A DNA stretch of 28,009 nt from CAYNWK01 sp964400875 (GCA_964400875.1 CAYNWK010000049.1:1-28009); one strand, 5' to 3'. Positions 1-8,676 are shown, counted from the stretch's first letter. Notes: generated by a model from the sequence alone, not told the origin. Translations and numbers: made by a program.

Positions 1-3000
1 ACCCAACGGTCACGCTCGACCCGAAGGCCTACCGCTTGCGCATCCTGAACGCGGCCAACGACCGCTTCTGGAACCTGCAGTGGTACGTGGCCGACTCAAC
101 CGGGACCGAAGTCGCCTTGAACGCCGCCGAAGTGGCGGCCGCTCAGACCGACCCCAACATCTTCCCGACGCCCGATACCAACCTCAGCCCGGCCGGGCCT
201 AGCTGGATCCAGATCGGTACCGAGGGCGGCTTCCTGCCTGCCCCCGTTGTGGTCCCCAACCAGCCCATCACCTGGATCACGGACCCGACCCGCTTCGACG
301 TCGGCAACGTGGACAAGCACTCGCTGCTGGTGGCGCCGGCCGAACGAGCCGACGTGATCGTCGACTTCTCACAGTACGCCGGGCAGACGCTGATCCTGTA
401 CAACGACGCACCGGCCGCGTTCCCCGCTCGGGTCGCCAGCTATGACTACTATACCGGCGGGCCGGATCTGAGTCCGGTGGGCGCGCCGACAATACTGCCC
501 GGCTATGGGCCCAACACCCGCACGATCATGCAGGTCAAGGTCTCAGCTGCGGCTCCCGCCCCTGCCTACAACTTGGCAGCGCTGAACGCGGCGTTCAAGC
601 ACCACGCCGATGGCTCGGGCGTGTTCGAGTCCGGCCAGCACCCGATCATCGTCGGACAGGCGGCCTACAACTCGGCCTACGGAACCAGCTTCGCCAGCGG
701 CGCCTGGTGCAACTCGCCTAGTAATCCGTCCGCCAAGTGCGACGGGTTCGCCCGCATCTCGGAGCAGGGCGGCGACTTGTTCAAGTTCGACACGCTGTCC
801 GGGAACCAGATCTCGATCCCGCTCGAACCCAAGGCGATCCACGATGAAATGAACGCCGCCACCTTTGACGAGTTCGGCAGGATGACGGCTAATCTCGGCC
901 TTGAGTCCGTGCCGTCGAACCCCGGCGGGCAGAACATCAACCTGATGCCGTACGTGTCCCCGCCGACGGAGATCTTCGACGCCACCGACCTGCCGAAGAA
1001 CGACATCACGATGACGCCGATCGGCGGGATCGCCATGGCCGACGGCACCCAGATCTGGAAGATCACCCACAACGGCGTCGACACGCACCCGATCCACTGG
1101 CACCTGTATGACCTGCAGCTGCTGAACCGGGTCACCTGGGACAACATCATCATCCCACCGGATGCCACCGAGCTGGGCTGGAAGGACACCATCCGCATCA
1201 GCCCGCTCGAGGACACCATCGTCGCCATCCGGCCGATCATCCCATGGCTGCCGTTCGAGGTGCCCAACAGCGAGCGCCTGCTCGATCCGTCGATGCCGGC
1301 GTGGAACGGGATCGGATCAGGTGTCAACACGGCCTCGCTCGGCGATGTCGGAGTGATCGGGAGTGCGACGATCGCCGACCAGTTGGGACTGGGCATTCCA
1401 CCGGCCGGTCCAAACGGGGAACCAATCGACGTGCTGAACCACCTCGTCAACTTCGGCTGGGAGTACGTGCTGCACTGCCACATCCTGTCGCACGAAGAAA
1501 TGGACATGATGCGGCCGGTGGCGATCGCCATGCCGCCGAAGCCGCCGACCGGATTGGCGTTCGATGCCACGACGATGACGCTGTCATGGTTGGATGACTC
1601 CATCACCGAGACGGCCTTCCTCGTCGAGAAGTCGTCGGATGGCGGCGCAAGTTGGGCCGAACTAACGACGGTCCAACGCCTGTTCTCCGATCCGCTGGGA
1701 GCAGTGCTGCTAGATCCAATGCCGGCGCCGAGCGGCGAGACCTTGACGGTCGTCGATAGTGCCTACCAGGCTGGTGACCTGTACCGCGTCGCTGGGCTGA
1801 ACACGGTCGGCGATACCTGGAACTACGCCAACGCCGGCAACGAGATCGTCAGCGGCGGCTTCCCCACGGTGTCCGCCAAGTCAGAATACGCGTACATCAC
1901 CAATGACAGCCTGCCGCCCGCGGCGCCCAGTGACCTGACGGCAACGTCGGTCATGCCGGACCAGGTCGATCTGGCCTGGGCGGATAACGCCACCAATGAA
2001 GCCGGGTTCGTCATCGAGCGCAGTGACGATGGCGGCGTGACCTGGAACCAGGTTGGCGATACGGCCGTCCCTGATGTCATGGCGTTTACTGACGCCACCG
2101 TGGCCCCGCTGGGTAGCTACCAATACCGGGTCTACGCCTACAATGTCAGCGGAAGCTCCGCGTTCTCCAACGTCATCCTGGTCGACACGCCGGATGTGCC
2201 TCCTGCGGCTCCAACCCTATTGTCTGCAACCGCCGTATCGGCAATGCAGGTTGATCTGGCCTGGGCGGACAACTCCCTCAACGAAGAGGGGTTTGTCATC
2301 GAACGCAGTGACGATGGCGGCATGACCTGGAGCCAGGTAGGCGATACGGCAGCCCCTGATGTATTGACGTTTATGGACACGAGTGTGTTACCCATAAGCA
2401 GCTATGACTACCGGGTGTATGCCTACAACGCTGGCGGCAGCTCGGACCCATCCAACGTCCTCTCGGTCACTACGCCTGACGCAGCACCGAACGCCCCTTC
2501 AGGCCTGGTCGCAACTTCCGTCTTGTCTAACCAGGTGGATCTGGCCTGGGCGGACAACTCCAACAATGAAGACGGTTATCGTGTTGAGCGGAGTGCGGAT
2601 GGTGGTGGAACGTGGACTCAAGTTGGCGCTGATCTCGCTCCCAATGTCGTCGCCTTCAGCGACACGACGGTGGCGTCCTCCAGCAGCTACATGTACCGTG
2701 TGTATGCCTTCAATACGGTCGGATCCTCTAGCTTCTCGAACGTGATCACGGTGAATACGCCAATTGGTACCCCGCCCGCGGCGCCGTCGAACCCCGTGGT
2801 ATCCAACCAGACCCAGTCGTCCATGACGCTCGCCTGGACGGACAACTCGAGCACCGAGGATGGGTTCACGGTCCAGATTGCGACGAACAAGAACTTCACC
2901 CAGAATTTCAAGTCCGCTGATGTTGGTGCCGGAGTGACCTCGTACCAGTTCACCCTGCTGGCCCCGAACACAAAGTATTACTTGCGGGTGCGAGCTTTCA

Positions 3001-3056
3001 ACGCTGCCGGTCCTTCAGCATGGTCTGCCGTAATATCCGATAAGACCCTGAAGTAG
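1..3056 (+). CDS. Multicopper oxidase with five C-terminal fibronectin type III domains (5' partial)
   Basis: The frame is open to the window edge, so the N-terminus (the first cupredoxin domain and any signal peptide) lies outside. Numbering residues from the codon at 36, residues 1 to about 500 are the middle and last cupredoxin domains: HPIHWHLY (351-358) supplies type 2/3 copper ligands and HCHILSHEEMDM (480-491) supplies the type 1 Cys-His and the axial Met, so the copper centres look intact. From about 500 to the stop come five Fn3 modules (roughly 500-615, 628-722, 723-817, 818-912, 914-1006), each with a D/AW.DN..NE.GF.(I/V)ERS core. Multicopper oxidases oxidise phenols, metals or lignin-like compounds at the expense of O2. 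The Fn3 tail suggests a secreted or surface-anchored enzyme, which is inference. The gene is richer in GC than the sequence immediately downstream. Substrate cannot be read from the sequence. Confidence 0.9.
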   Translation, partial: PTVTLDPKAYRLRILNAANDRFWNLQWYVADSTGTEVALNAAEVAAAQTDPNIFPTPDTNLSPAGPSWIQIGTEGGFLPAPVVVPNQPITWITDPTRFDVGNVDKHSLLVAPAERADVIVDFSQYAGQTLILYNDAPAAFPARVASYDYYTGGPDLSPVGAPTILPGYGPNTRTIMQVKVSAAAPAPAYNLAALNAAFKHHADGSGVFESGQHPIIVGQAAYNSAYGTSFASGAWCNSPSNPSAKCDGFARISEQGGDLFKFDTLSGNQISIPLEPKAIHDEMNAATFDEFGRMTANLGLESVPSNPGGQNINLMPYVSPPTEIFDATDLPKNDITMTPIGGIAMADGTQIWKITHNGVDTHPIHWHLYDLQLLNRVTWDNIIIPPDATELGWKDTIRISPLEDTIVAIRPIIPWLPFEVPNSERLLDPSMPAWNGIGSGVNTASLGDVGVIGSATIADQLGLGIPPAGPNGEPIDVLNHLVNFGWEYVLHCHILSHEEMDMMRPVAIAMPPKPPTGLAFDATTMTLSWLDDSITETAFLVEKSSDGGASWAELTTVQRLFSDPLGAVLLDPMPAPSGETLTVVDSAYQAGDLYRVAGLNTVGDTWNYANAGNEIVSGGFPTVSAKSEYAYITNDSLPPAAPSDLTATSVMPDQVDLAWADNATNEAGFVIERSDDGGVTWNQVGDTAVPDVMAFTDATVAPLGSYQYRVYAYNVSGSSAFSNVILVDTPDVPPAAPTLLSATAVSAMQVDLAWADNSLNEEGFVIERSDDGGMTWSQVGDTAAPDVLTFMDTSVLPISSYDYRVYAYNAGGSSDPSNVLSVTTPDAAPNAPSGLVATSVLSNQVDLAWADNSNNEDGYRVERSADGGGTWTQVGADLAPNVVAFSDTTVASSSSYMYRVYAFNTVGSSSFSNVITVNTPIGTPPAAPSNPVVSNQTQSSMTLAWTDNSSTEDGFTVQIATNKNFTQNFKSADVGAGVTSYQFTLLAPNTKYYLRVRAFNAAGPSAWSAVISDKTLK
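1962..2620 (+). repeat. Tandem 285-bp Fn3-coding repeats
   Basis: The segment encoding QVDLAWADN occurs at 1962, 2247 and 2532, exactly 285 bp (95 codons) apart. The nucleotide sequence following the first two copies is nearly identical, through the codons for IERSDDGG and the next 20 residues. The equal spacing and high identity indicate recent in-frame duplication of one Fn3 module. A fourth, more diverged module starts at a 288-bp offset. Confidence 0.8.
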
Positions 3057-3072
3057 CCTCGTTCACCAAAAA

Positions 3073-3102
3073 GTAGGAGAGGGCCGTGAGGCTCTCTCCT
3101 AC
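3073..3102 (+). terminator. Hairpin just after the oxidase gene
   Basis: GTAGGAGAG (3073-3081) pairs with CTCTCCTAC (3094-3102), a 9-bp stem starting 17 bases after the stop codon. No T-tract follows, so it may be a factor-assisted terminator or an mRNA-stabilising 3' hairpin. Confidence 0.5.
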
Positions 3103-3132
3103 CCCAATGTGTACGGCAGCGCGTTTTGACAG

Positions 3133-3176
3133 TTCAGCCCATCCACTTCGAATATCTTCGGAGCGGATGGGCTGAA
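3133..3176. repeat. Long imperfect palindrome (44-nt hairpin)
   Basis: TTCAGCCCATCC (3133-3144) pairs perfectly with GGATGGGCTGAA (3165-3176). After one A.C mismatch, seven further pairs (one G.U) close on a TATC tetraloop at 3153-3156. It lies between two convergent 3' ends and could act as a bidirectional terminator or be a dispersed palindromic element. Confidence 0.7.
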
Positions 3177-3310
3177 GCTGATCAATGGCTTATTTTGCTG
3201 GTTAACGCGAGTTCGGTTAAAAGGTGGATTTCAGTCAAATCTGTGCTTTAAGATAAATAGAGAAGTGAAGCAACTTGTATTATGTAATGTTAATCCTAAT
3301 TGTTTCCAAT

Positions 3311-3324
3311 TGTTCCGCGGAACA
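3311..3324. other. Perfect 14-bp palindrome
   Basis: TGTTCCGCGGAACA is fully self-complementary and sits in AT-rich sequence. TTCCAA (3304-3309) and TTGGAA (3335-3340) flank it as an outer inverted pair. The arrangement resembles a dimeric-protein binding site, but no gene start lies next to it. Confidence 0.3.
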
Positions 3325-3433
3325 TTTAAATCGTTTGGAACGTACAGGTTTGCTGATTTACTCACAAAGACGCAAGCAACGCTGGCCGGTTTGTGAGGAG
3401 CAGTATTCTTGTTCTTAATGGTTCAGTCCGGGT

Positions 3434-4144
3434 TCAACCTTTCAAAGCGGCGATCTCGTCCCTGGTGAGATGGCGCCATTGTCTCGGCTTTAAATCGCCG
3501 AGCTCCAAGCTGGCGATGCGCACCCGCACGATCTTGACCACCGGCAAGCCGATCAACGAGCCGACCTCGCGAATCTGCCGCTTGCGCCCTTCTGTCAGGG
3601 TCACCCGCAGCCAGGCGCCTTTGCCGCTGTAGCGTTCCAGGAATACACGCGCCGGGGCGGTGTGGTAGCCATCTTCCAGGACGACGCCGCGCCGCCAGGT
3701 CTCGATCTGTTCATCGTCCGGGCGCCGGGCGACCAGTACGCGGTATTCTTTTTCGTGTTCGTACCGCGGGTGGGTCAGGCGGTTGGTCAGCTGGCCGTCG
3801 TTGGTCAGCAAGATCAAGCCTTCGCTGTCTACATCCAGGCGTCCGACCGGGTAGATATGCCCTGGAACCGGCACCAGGTCGCGCACGGTTGGGCGGGGGT
3901 CCGGGCTGGTTGCTGCTGAGATCACCCCGCGTGGTTTGTAAAGCGCGATATAGGTCAACGGTTCCGGCGCCGAAATGGGTCGTTGGTCGACTTCAATACG
4001 ATCGCGTTGTGGGTCCGCCTTGTCGCCCAGGCTGACGACCTTTCCATTGACGGTGACCCGGCCGGCGGCGATGATCTCTTCGCACTTTCGCCGGGAACCG
4101 AGACCCGCCCGAGCCATGATCTTCTGCAGTCGCTCAGCCGCCAT
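3434..4144 (-). CDS. rluB: 23S rRNA pseudouridine synthase, RluB/RsuA family
   Basis: A 236-residue protein starting MAAERLQKIMARAG. It has an N-terminal S4 RNA-binding domain (SRRKCEEIIAAGRVTVNG) followed by the RsuA/RluB/RluE catalytic domain. The signature GRLDVDSEGLILLTNDG contains the catalytic Asp. Such enzymes isomerise uridine in 23S or 16S rRNA; RluB is the usual member next to scpB, but exact target specificity is inferred. I chose the ATG at 4144, because the longer open frame to 4411 reads through scpB. The start overlaps the scpB end by 11 bp, so the two genes are probably translationally coupled. Confidence 0.9.
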   Translation of the reverse strand: MAAERLQKIMARAGLGSRRKCEEIIAAGRVTVNGKVVSLGDKADPQRDRIEVDQRPISAPEPLTYIALYKPRGVISAATSPDPRPTVRDLVPVPGHIYPVGRLDVDSEGLILLTNDGQLTNRLTHPRYEHEKEYRVLVARRPDDEQIETWRRGVVLEDGYHTAPARVFLERYSGKGAWLRVTLTEGRKRQIREVGSLIGLPVVKIVRVRIASLELGDLKPRQWRHLTRDEIAALKG

Positions 4145-4721
4145 CGCTTGACTCCTCTTCCTCGGGTTCGCTTTCGAAACCATCCACCAGCTCTTCGTCT
4201 TCGAAGGGGGGCAGGTCATCCAGTGAATTGAGCCCGAAGTACTGCAGAAAATCCGGCGTCGTCGCGTACAGGATGGGTCTTCCGGGAGTCTCAGCCCGGC
4301 CGATTTCTTGCACCAGGCCTTTGCTGAGCAGGGTGCGCAGCACGCCGTCGCTGTTGACGCCGCGGATCGCGTCGACCTGGGGGCGCGTCGTCGGCTGCTT
4401 GTAGGCGACAATGGAGAGCGCTTCCAGGGCTGCCTGGGTCAGGCGGCTGGTGGCTTCCAACCCGAGAAAACGCTCGATCAACGGCGCCGCCTCACCGGCA
4501 GTCGTCAACTGCACCCGCCCGCCGTATCGTTGCAGCCGCAAGCCGCGGCTCTCGTACCTGTTCTCCAGGTCCCCCAGGACGCGCTCTACTACATAGGTAG
4601 AGACCTCCAGGGCGGCGGCCAGCTGTCCCGGAGAGACTGCCTGGGTCGAGACAAACAACAAGGCTTCGACTTGCGCCTCGATGCTCAAGGTCGTGGTCTG
4701 TGGAGATGTGAGTTCTGGCAT
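4134..4721 (-). CDS. scpB: Segregation and condensation protein B
   Basis: ScpB is the winged-helix accessory subunit of the SMC-ScpAB complex that compacts and segregates the chromosome. The 195-residue product shows the typical start IEAQVEALLFVS and the conserved LTQAALEALSIVAYKQP and RGVNSDGVLRTLLSKGL segments, followed by TTPDFLQYFGLNSLDDLPP and an acidic tail. I use the ATG at 4721; a TTG eleven codons upstream (4754) is also in frame, and neither has a clear Shine-Dalgarno sequence. ScpA is not in the window. The scpB-rluB order is common in bacteria. Confidence 0.92.
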   Translation of the reverse strand: MPELTSPQTTTLSIEAQVEALLFVSTQAVSPGQLAAALEVSTYVVERVLGDLENRYESRGLRLQRYGGRVQLTTAGEAAPLIERFLGLEATSRLTQAALEALSIVAYKQPTTRPQVDAIRGVNSDGVLRTLLSKGLVQEIGRAETPGRPILYATTPDFLQYFGLNSLDDLPPFEDEELVDGFESEPEEEESSDGG

Positions 4722-4729
4722 GCTATAAT
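4701..4729 (+). promoter_or_regulatory. Candidate sigma70-type promoter for the lipoprotein genes
   Basis: TGGAGA (4701-4706), 17 bp, then a perfect TATAAT (4724-4729). It lies over the start of scpB and points towards the lipoprotein gene at 4861, which would give a leader of about 125 nt. The -35 matches only 4 of 6. Confidence 0.4.
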
Positions 4730-4860
4730 CAGGGTTTGGAAATTCGCTTTTCAAGTATTCAACCGCACCCGTCGATCTTGTGTTGAGATACTCTTCGCTG
4801 TAATGACTTCAAGGCGGGCGCTGGTTAAATCTTTTTGTTTAAGGATTTGATTAGACTGTT

Positions 4861-5418
4861 GTGGCTAGATTCTACCGGGTTTTGCTGGTGGTAACCGTAT
4901 TGCTCCTGGTCTCGTTGGCTTGCAATCTGGGGGCGCCGCGCCCCAGTACGCCGACCCCTGCCTTGGTCAATCCGGGCGCCGGGGGCGATCAGACAACGCC
5001 GCAGGCGACCGGTGAGCCCTCCGGGGGCGAGCAAGTGGAAGTTGTCCTGGACGAGGCGCAGCTGACCGCCATCGTAAATACTGCGCTGCAAAGCCAGGAA
5101 AATGCTCCTATCGAAGACGCTCAAGTCCAGCTCCAAAACGGGCAGCTTGAGTTCACCGGGCAAACCACAAACCAACCCATCCAGGCTGAAGTGCACGCCG
5201 TTATGACCGTCCAGGTTGATCAGCGCGGGCAGCTGGACCTTGAGTTTGTCTCCGCCGAATTTGGTCCGTTCCCGGTGCCGGGTACGATGCTGGACGAGAT
5301 CGAGAGCAACCTCGAAGGGTCGCTGCAGGATGAACTTCAGTCACAGATGCCCGGGGTTCGCCTCGAGGACATCATCATCACAGATGGTGAAATGACGTTC
5401 GTGGGGCGCACTGTCTGA
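4861..5418 (+). CDS. Lipoprotein, possibly LmeA/DUF2993-like
   Basis: 185 residues with a lipoprotein signal: a hydrophobic stretch followed by the lipobox LVSLAC, lipidated Cys at 21, then a Pro/Thr-rich linker. The mature part has DEAQLTAIVNTAL, alternating hydrophobic strands and an amphipathic PVPGTMLDEIESNLEGSL segment. This pattern recalls the elongated lipid-binding folds of LmeA/DUF2993 or YpmS-like proteins; that is a weak inference. The GTG at 4861 is the first possible start after an in-frame stop at 4852. AAGGA at 4841-4845 is rather distant. It is followed after 7 bp by a second lipoprotein gene, so the two are probably co-transcribed. Confidence 0.75.
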   Translation: MARFYRVLLVVTVLLLVSLACNLGAPRPSTPTPALVNPGAGGDQTTPQATGEPSGGEQVEVVLDEAQLTAIVNTALQSQENAPIEDAQVQLQNGQLEFTGQTTNQPIQAEVHAVMTVQVDQRGQLDLEFVSAEFGPFPVPGTMLDEIESNLEGSLQDELQSQMPGVRLEDIIITDGEMTFVGRTV

Positions 5419-5425
5419 CCGCGAC

Positions 5426-7117
5426 ATGGGATTATATCATCCACCTCGCCTATATTGGATCCTCATCCTGGCGGCGCTGCTGCTATCCGCTTGCGCCTCC
5501 CCTCGGGTTACCCAGGGGGTCATTACGGTGGAGCTTTCCGTCGATCAAGAGACGGAAAGCGTCGAGGTGCCCGCCGGCAGCACGGTGGAGTTTGCTCTAT
5601 CAGCAGGAGGGGTCGTTCTGGGCAACCTCGATCGCACCGACCCGCCGCTCTACACAATCCTGGGAGAGGGATCGCGGGTGGAGGTGGTTAGAGTCTCAGA
5701 GGAATTCAGCGTCGATCAAGAGGTAGTCCCGTTTGAAAACCAGGTCTTACAAAACGAGTCGTTGCCCGCTGGGGAGGAATACTGGTTGCAGCTCGGGGAG
5801 AACGGTTTGAGAGAGATCACCACCCGTCGCGTATTGGAGAACGGTGTCGAAGTCTCCAGCAGCGTAGTCAAGTCGGTGATCGTCGCCCAACCCGTACCGC
5901 AGATCAAGATGGTTGGTGTGCAAAAATCATTCGCCCCGATCAGCATTCCAGGCAGGCTGGCATACTTGCTCAACGGCAGCGCCTGGGTCATGGACGGTAC
6001 GACGAACACCCGCAGGCAAGTTGTGCCGACAGGCGACCTGGACGGCCGGGTTTTCTCGCTTTCTGATGATGGCGCCTGGTTGTTGTTCACCCGCAGCCCG
6101 GAAGAGTCTGCGACGCCTGAGGCTGGCGCCGAAGATTCGGAGACTGTGATCAATTCCCTGTGGGTTGCCAGAGTGGACGGCGAAGAAGAGGCCTTATTCG
6201 ACCTGGGCGTTTCGAATGTCGTCCACTTCGCCGGTTGGAGGCCCGGCTCGTCGAACGTAGTAGCTTATTCAACCGTGGAGCCGCGCGCCGCTGCCCCAGG
6301 CTGGCAGGCCAACAATGATGTTGGGTTGGTGACTTTCAGCCCGGCGGGCTTCGTGCGTCACCTTCCGGATATTCTGAGTGCAAACCCCGGCGGGCAGTAC
6401 GGCTGGTGGGGCGCTTCCTTTTCCTGGGCTCCCGACGGCCAGTACCTGGCTTATGCCCGTCCGGACGGGATCGGCACGCTGGACGTTCAAACCGGCGAAT
6501 TATCACCGGTGGTTGAAATGAGCCCATTCCAGACCTTTGGGGATTGGGCCTGGGTTCCGGGGATATCCTGGGGTCCCGCGGGTAACCTCCTTATTTCCGT
6601 CGAGCATCTTGCGCCGCAAGAATCTCAGCATTTCGCCATGCTGGCGGTTACGTTTTCTCAACCGCAAGGGAAAGCGTCCGGGGAATCCGGCGCGGCGGAA
6701 TCCGGATCCAGTACTGAAGTCCCAGTCGGGATAACGCCCGGAAACCGGGTGACGCTGACGCCAGAAACAGGCATGTTCGCATATCCATCAACTTCGCCCC
6801 TGCGTGAAATGCCTACGGGCGAAGGCGCCTTCGAGATCGCTTACCTTCAGGCGATTTTCCCGGCGCAGAGCGAGAGCAGCCGCTACCAGTTAGTAGTGAT
6901 GGATCGGGATGGCTCCAACCGGAGAACCTTGTTCCCTCAGGTGGGTCCCGGGCTGGAACCCCAGCGGCTGATCTGGTCGCCGGAACCTTTACCGGATCAA
7001 GCAGGATTTGCCCTGGCTGTCGTCTACCAGGATAACCTGTGGCTTATTGACGTCGATGGGGGTGAGGCCTGGCAAATCACCGGCGATGGCCTGACTAACA
7101 GAGTTGATTGGAAATGA
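5426..7117 (+). CDS. Lipoprotein with TolB/WD40-like beta-propeller repeats
   Basis: 563 residues. The N-terminus has a hydrophobic segment and the lipobox LLLSAC, with lipidated Cys at 23. A beta-rich domain follows (about 30-170). The rest shows repeated propeller blades of the PD40/TolB kind: GRLAYLLNGSAWVMD, SLSDDGAWLLFTR, FSWAPDGQYLAYARPDG, YQLVVMDRDGSNRRTLF and DNLWLIDVDGGEAWQITGDG. Such proteins sit on the outside of the cytoplasmic membrane and bind peptides or cell-wall partners. No catalytic motif is visible. It probably shares an operon with the preceding lipoprotein. Confidence 0.8.
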   Translation: MGLYHPPRLYWILILAALLLSACASPRVTQGVITVELSVDQETESVEVPAGSTVEFALSAGGVVLGNLDRTDPPLYTILGEGSRVEVVRVSEEFSVDQEVVPFENQVLQNESLPAGEEYWLQLGENGLREITTRRVLENGVEVSSSVVKSVIVAQPVPQIKMVGVQKSFAPISIPGRLAYLLNGSAWVMDGTTNTRRQVVPTGDLDGRVFSLSDDGAWLLFTRSPEESATPEAGAEDSETVINSLWVARVDGEEEALFDLGVSNVVHFAGWRPGSSNVVAYSTVEPRAAAPGWQANNDVGLVTFSPAGFVRHLPDILSANPGGQYGWWGASFSWAPDGQYLAYARPDGIGTLDVQTGELSPVVEMSPFQTFGDWAWVPGISWGPAGNLLISVEHLAPQESQHFAMLAVTFSQPQGKASGESGAAESGSSTEVPVGITPGNRVTLTPETGMFAYPSTSPLREMPTGEGAFEIAYLQAIFPAQSESSRYQLVVMDRDGSNRRTLFPQVGPGLEPQRLIWSPEPLPDQAGFALAVVYQDNLWLIDVDGGEAWQITGDGLTNRVDWK

Positions 7118-7138
7118 GACGAAGCGGGTAAATTGTGG

Positions 7139-7144
7139 TATAAA
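7139..7144 (+). promoter_or_regulatory. Possible -10 element for the sugar-nucleotide operon
   Basis: TATAAA lies in the 132-bp gap before the decarboxylase gene. No good -35 is visible at 16-18 bp (TGAGAC at 7115 is poor). It would give a leader of about 100 nt. Confidence 0.25.
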
Positions 7145-7249
7145 ACCTAGCGTTCGACCCACTGGCAGGGTCCGGTTTCGATCCATTTGATCCCGTTTGT
7201 TGCTCAACCGGGGGCGGACAATTCAATTTTTCACCGAAGGATTGCTAAC

Positions 7250-8209
7250 ATGCGCATTCTCATCACCGGAGCGGCAGGATTCCTTGGCTCCCACTTGTGC
7301 GACCGGTTGCTCGCCGAAGGGCATGAAGTCATTGGGATGGACAACTTCATCACCGGCAACGAACAGAACCTGGCGCATTTGGCCGGGCACGAACGGTTCA
7401 CGTTTATTCGTCACGATGTCTCGAACTTCATTTTTGTGCCTGGAAAAGTCGAGGCCGTGTTGCACTTCGCCTCACCGGCCAGCCCCAACAAGAGCTCCCC
7501 TTACGGGTATTTGAATCTGCCGATCCAGACGATGAAGGCTGGCGCGTTAGGGACTCACAATTCACTGGGCGTGGCGCGCTCCCACCAGGCGCGCTTTCTG
7601 CTTGCCTCGACCAGCGAGATTTATGGCGACCCTTTGGAGCATCCCCAAAGGGAAAGTTATTGGGGGCACGTAGATCCCATCGGTCCGCGTTCGGTTTATG
7701 ATGAAGCCAAACGCTTTGCCGAAGCCCTGACCATGGCTTACCATCGTTTCCACGACGTGGACACCCGGATCGTTCGCATCTTCAATACCTATGGACCGCG
7801 CATGCGCCTGGACGATGGACGGGCAGTGCCGAATTTCTTGAAACAGGCGTTATCTGGTGAACCGCTGACCGTTTACGGGGACGGAGAACAGACGCGCAGC
7901 TTTTGCTACGTCGATGACCTGATCGAAGGCATTTACCGGTTGCTCCTCTCGCAGGAGCACAACCCTGTCAACATCGGCAGCACTGACGAGACCACGATCC
8001 TGGAGCTGGCGAACCTGATCAACCAGCTCTCTGGAAACCAGGCAGGAGTCGTATTCAACCCGAAGCAGCGCGGGGAGGGTGATCCCCAGCGCCGCCAGCC
8101 GAACATCTCTCGCGCCAGGGAAATTCTGGATTGGGGACCGAAGGTCAAGAAGGAAGCCGGGCTGCAGAAAACCGTGGCTTATTTCAAAGAGAAGTTGGAA
8201 TTGGTGTAA
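7250..8209 (+). CDS. UDP-glucuronate decarboxylase-like extended SDR
   Basis: Extended short-chain dehydrogenase/reductase of the UXS type, expected to convert UDP-glucuronate to UDP-xylose with bound NAD+. Residues 7-14 GAAGFLGS form the Rossmann nucleotide-binding loop, TSE (121-123) supplies the catalytic Ser/Thr and acid, and Y150 and K154 (YDEAK) the Tyr-Lys pair. RIFNTYGPRM and DDGRAVPNFLKQAL are typical of UXS proteins, as is the 319-residue length. The ATG at 7250 is preceded by GAAGG (7236-7240) and begins right before the Rossmann fold; the open frame extends further upstream without homology. dTDP-glucose dehydratase-like activity is a less likely alternative. It overlaps the gtrA start by one base. 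Confidence 0.88.
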   Translation: MRILITGAAGFLGSHLCDRLLAEGHEVIGMDNFITGNEQNLAHLAGHERFTFIRHDVSNFIFVPGKVEAVLHFASPASPNKSSPYGYLNLPIQTMKAGALGTHNSLGVARSHQARFLLASTSEIYGDPLEHPQRESYWGHVDPIGPRSVYDEAKRFAEALTMAYHRFHDVDTRIVRIFNTYGPRMRLDDGRAVPNFLKQALSGEPLTVYGDGEQTRSFCYVDDLIEGIYRLLLSQEHNPVNIGSTDETTILELANLINQLSGNQAGVVFNPKQRGEGDPQRRQPNISRAREILDWGPKVKKEAGLQKTVAYFKEKLELV

Positions 8210-8676
8210 TGTTAGCAAGCATCGTAACCAACCCGCGCGAACGTACGCGCTTCGTACGTTTTGCCGTCGTCGGCGTCATTGGAGCGGTAGTGGACTTCGG
8301 AACGTTCAACCTGCTGACCTCGATTTTTGATGAGCCGGTTGTCCTGGCCAGTATTTGTTCTTTTATCGCCGCAATTGTCAGCAACTTCACCTGGAACCGT
8401 TTCTGGACTTATCCGGATTCCCGTTCCAAGGCCGTATCCAGACAGTTGATCGAGTTTTCGGTAGTGAGCATGGTTGGCTTGCTGATCCGCACGCCCATCA
8501 TCGCATTGCTGGAGCAGCCCCTGGCGATCGGTTTTCAACAGCTCGCATTCTTACCGATTGGGTTCTTAAGCGCTGAATTCTTGGGCAACAACACAGCCCT
8601 GGCCTCCGCCGTGCTGGTAGTGATGTTTTGGAATTTCTTTATCAACCGCTATTGGACCTATAGCGACGTCGAGTAG
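8209..8676 (+). CDS. GtrA-family membrane protein
   Basis: 155 residues with about four transmembrane segments. The GtrA signature is clear: RFVRFAVVGVIGAVVDFGTF at the start, NFTWNRFWTYPDS in the middle and NFFINRYWTYSDVE at the C-terminus. GtrA-like proteins are thought to move or hold polyprenyl-phosphate-linked sugars during surface polysaccharide modification. The ATG overlaps the preceding TAA stop (TAATG), so it is translationally coupled to the UDP-sugar decarboxylase. That pairing points to envelope glycosylation. Confidence 0.88.
   Translation: MLASIVTNPRERTRFVRFAVVGVIGAVVDFGTFNLLTSIFDEPVVLASICSFIAAIVSNFTWNRFWTYPDSRSKAVSRQLIEFSVVSMVGLLIRTPIIALLEQPLAIGFQQLAFLPIGFLSAEFLGNNTALASAVLVVMFWNFFINRYWTYSDVE

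Larger units (their letters stand above)
3057..3433. other. 377-bp AT-rich intergenic region between convergent genes
   Basis: This gap separates the 3' ends of the oxidase gene and rluB. It holds no convincing gene. It contains two hairpins (3073-3102 and 3133-3176) and a short perfect palindrome (3311-3324). From about 3185 to 3380 it is clearly AT-rich compared with both neighbours. Confidence 0.6.

Noticed and set aside
543..1606. Long minus-strand open frames opposite the multicopper oxidase
   Set aside because: They are shadows of a GC-rich gene: composition is rich in Arg, Ser and Pro with no family motif, and the plus strand has clear copper-site motifs.
4144..4411. N-terminal extension of the rluB frame
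   Set aside because: It is Arg/Ser/Cys-rich, lies entirely within scpB and shows no S4-domain homology; the ATG at 4144 is the natural start.
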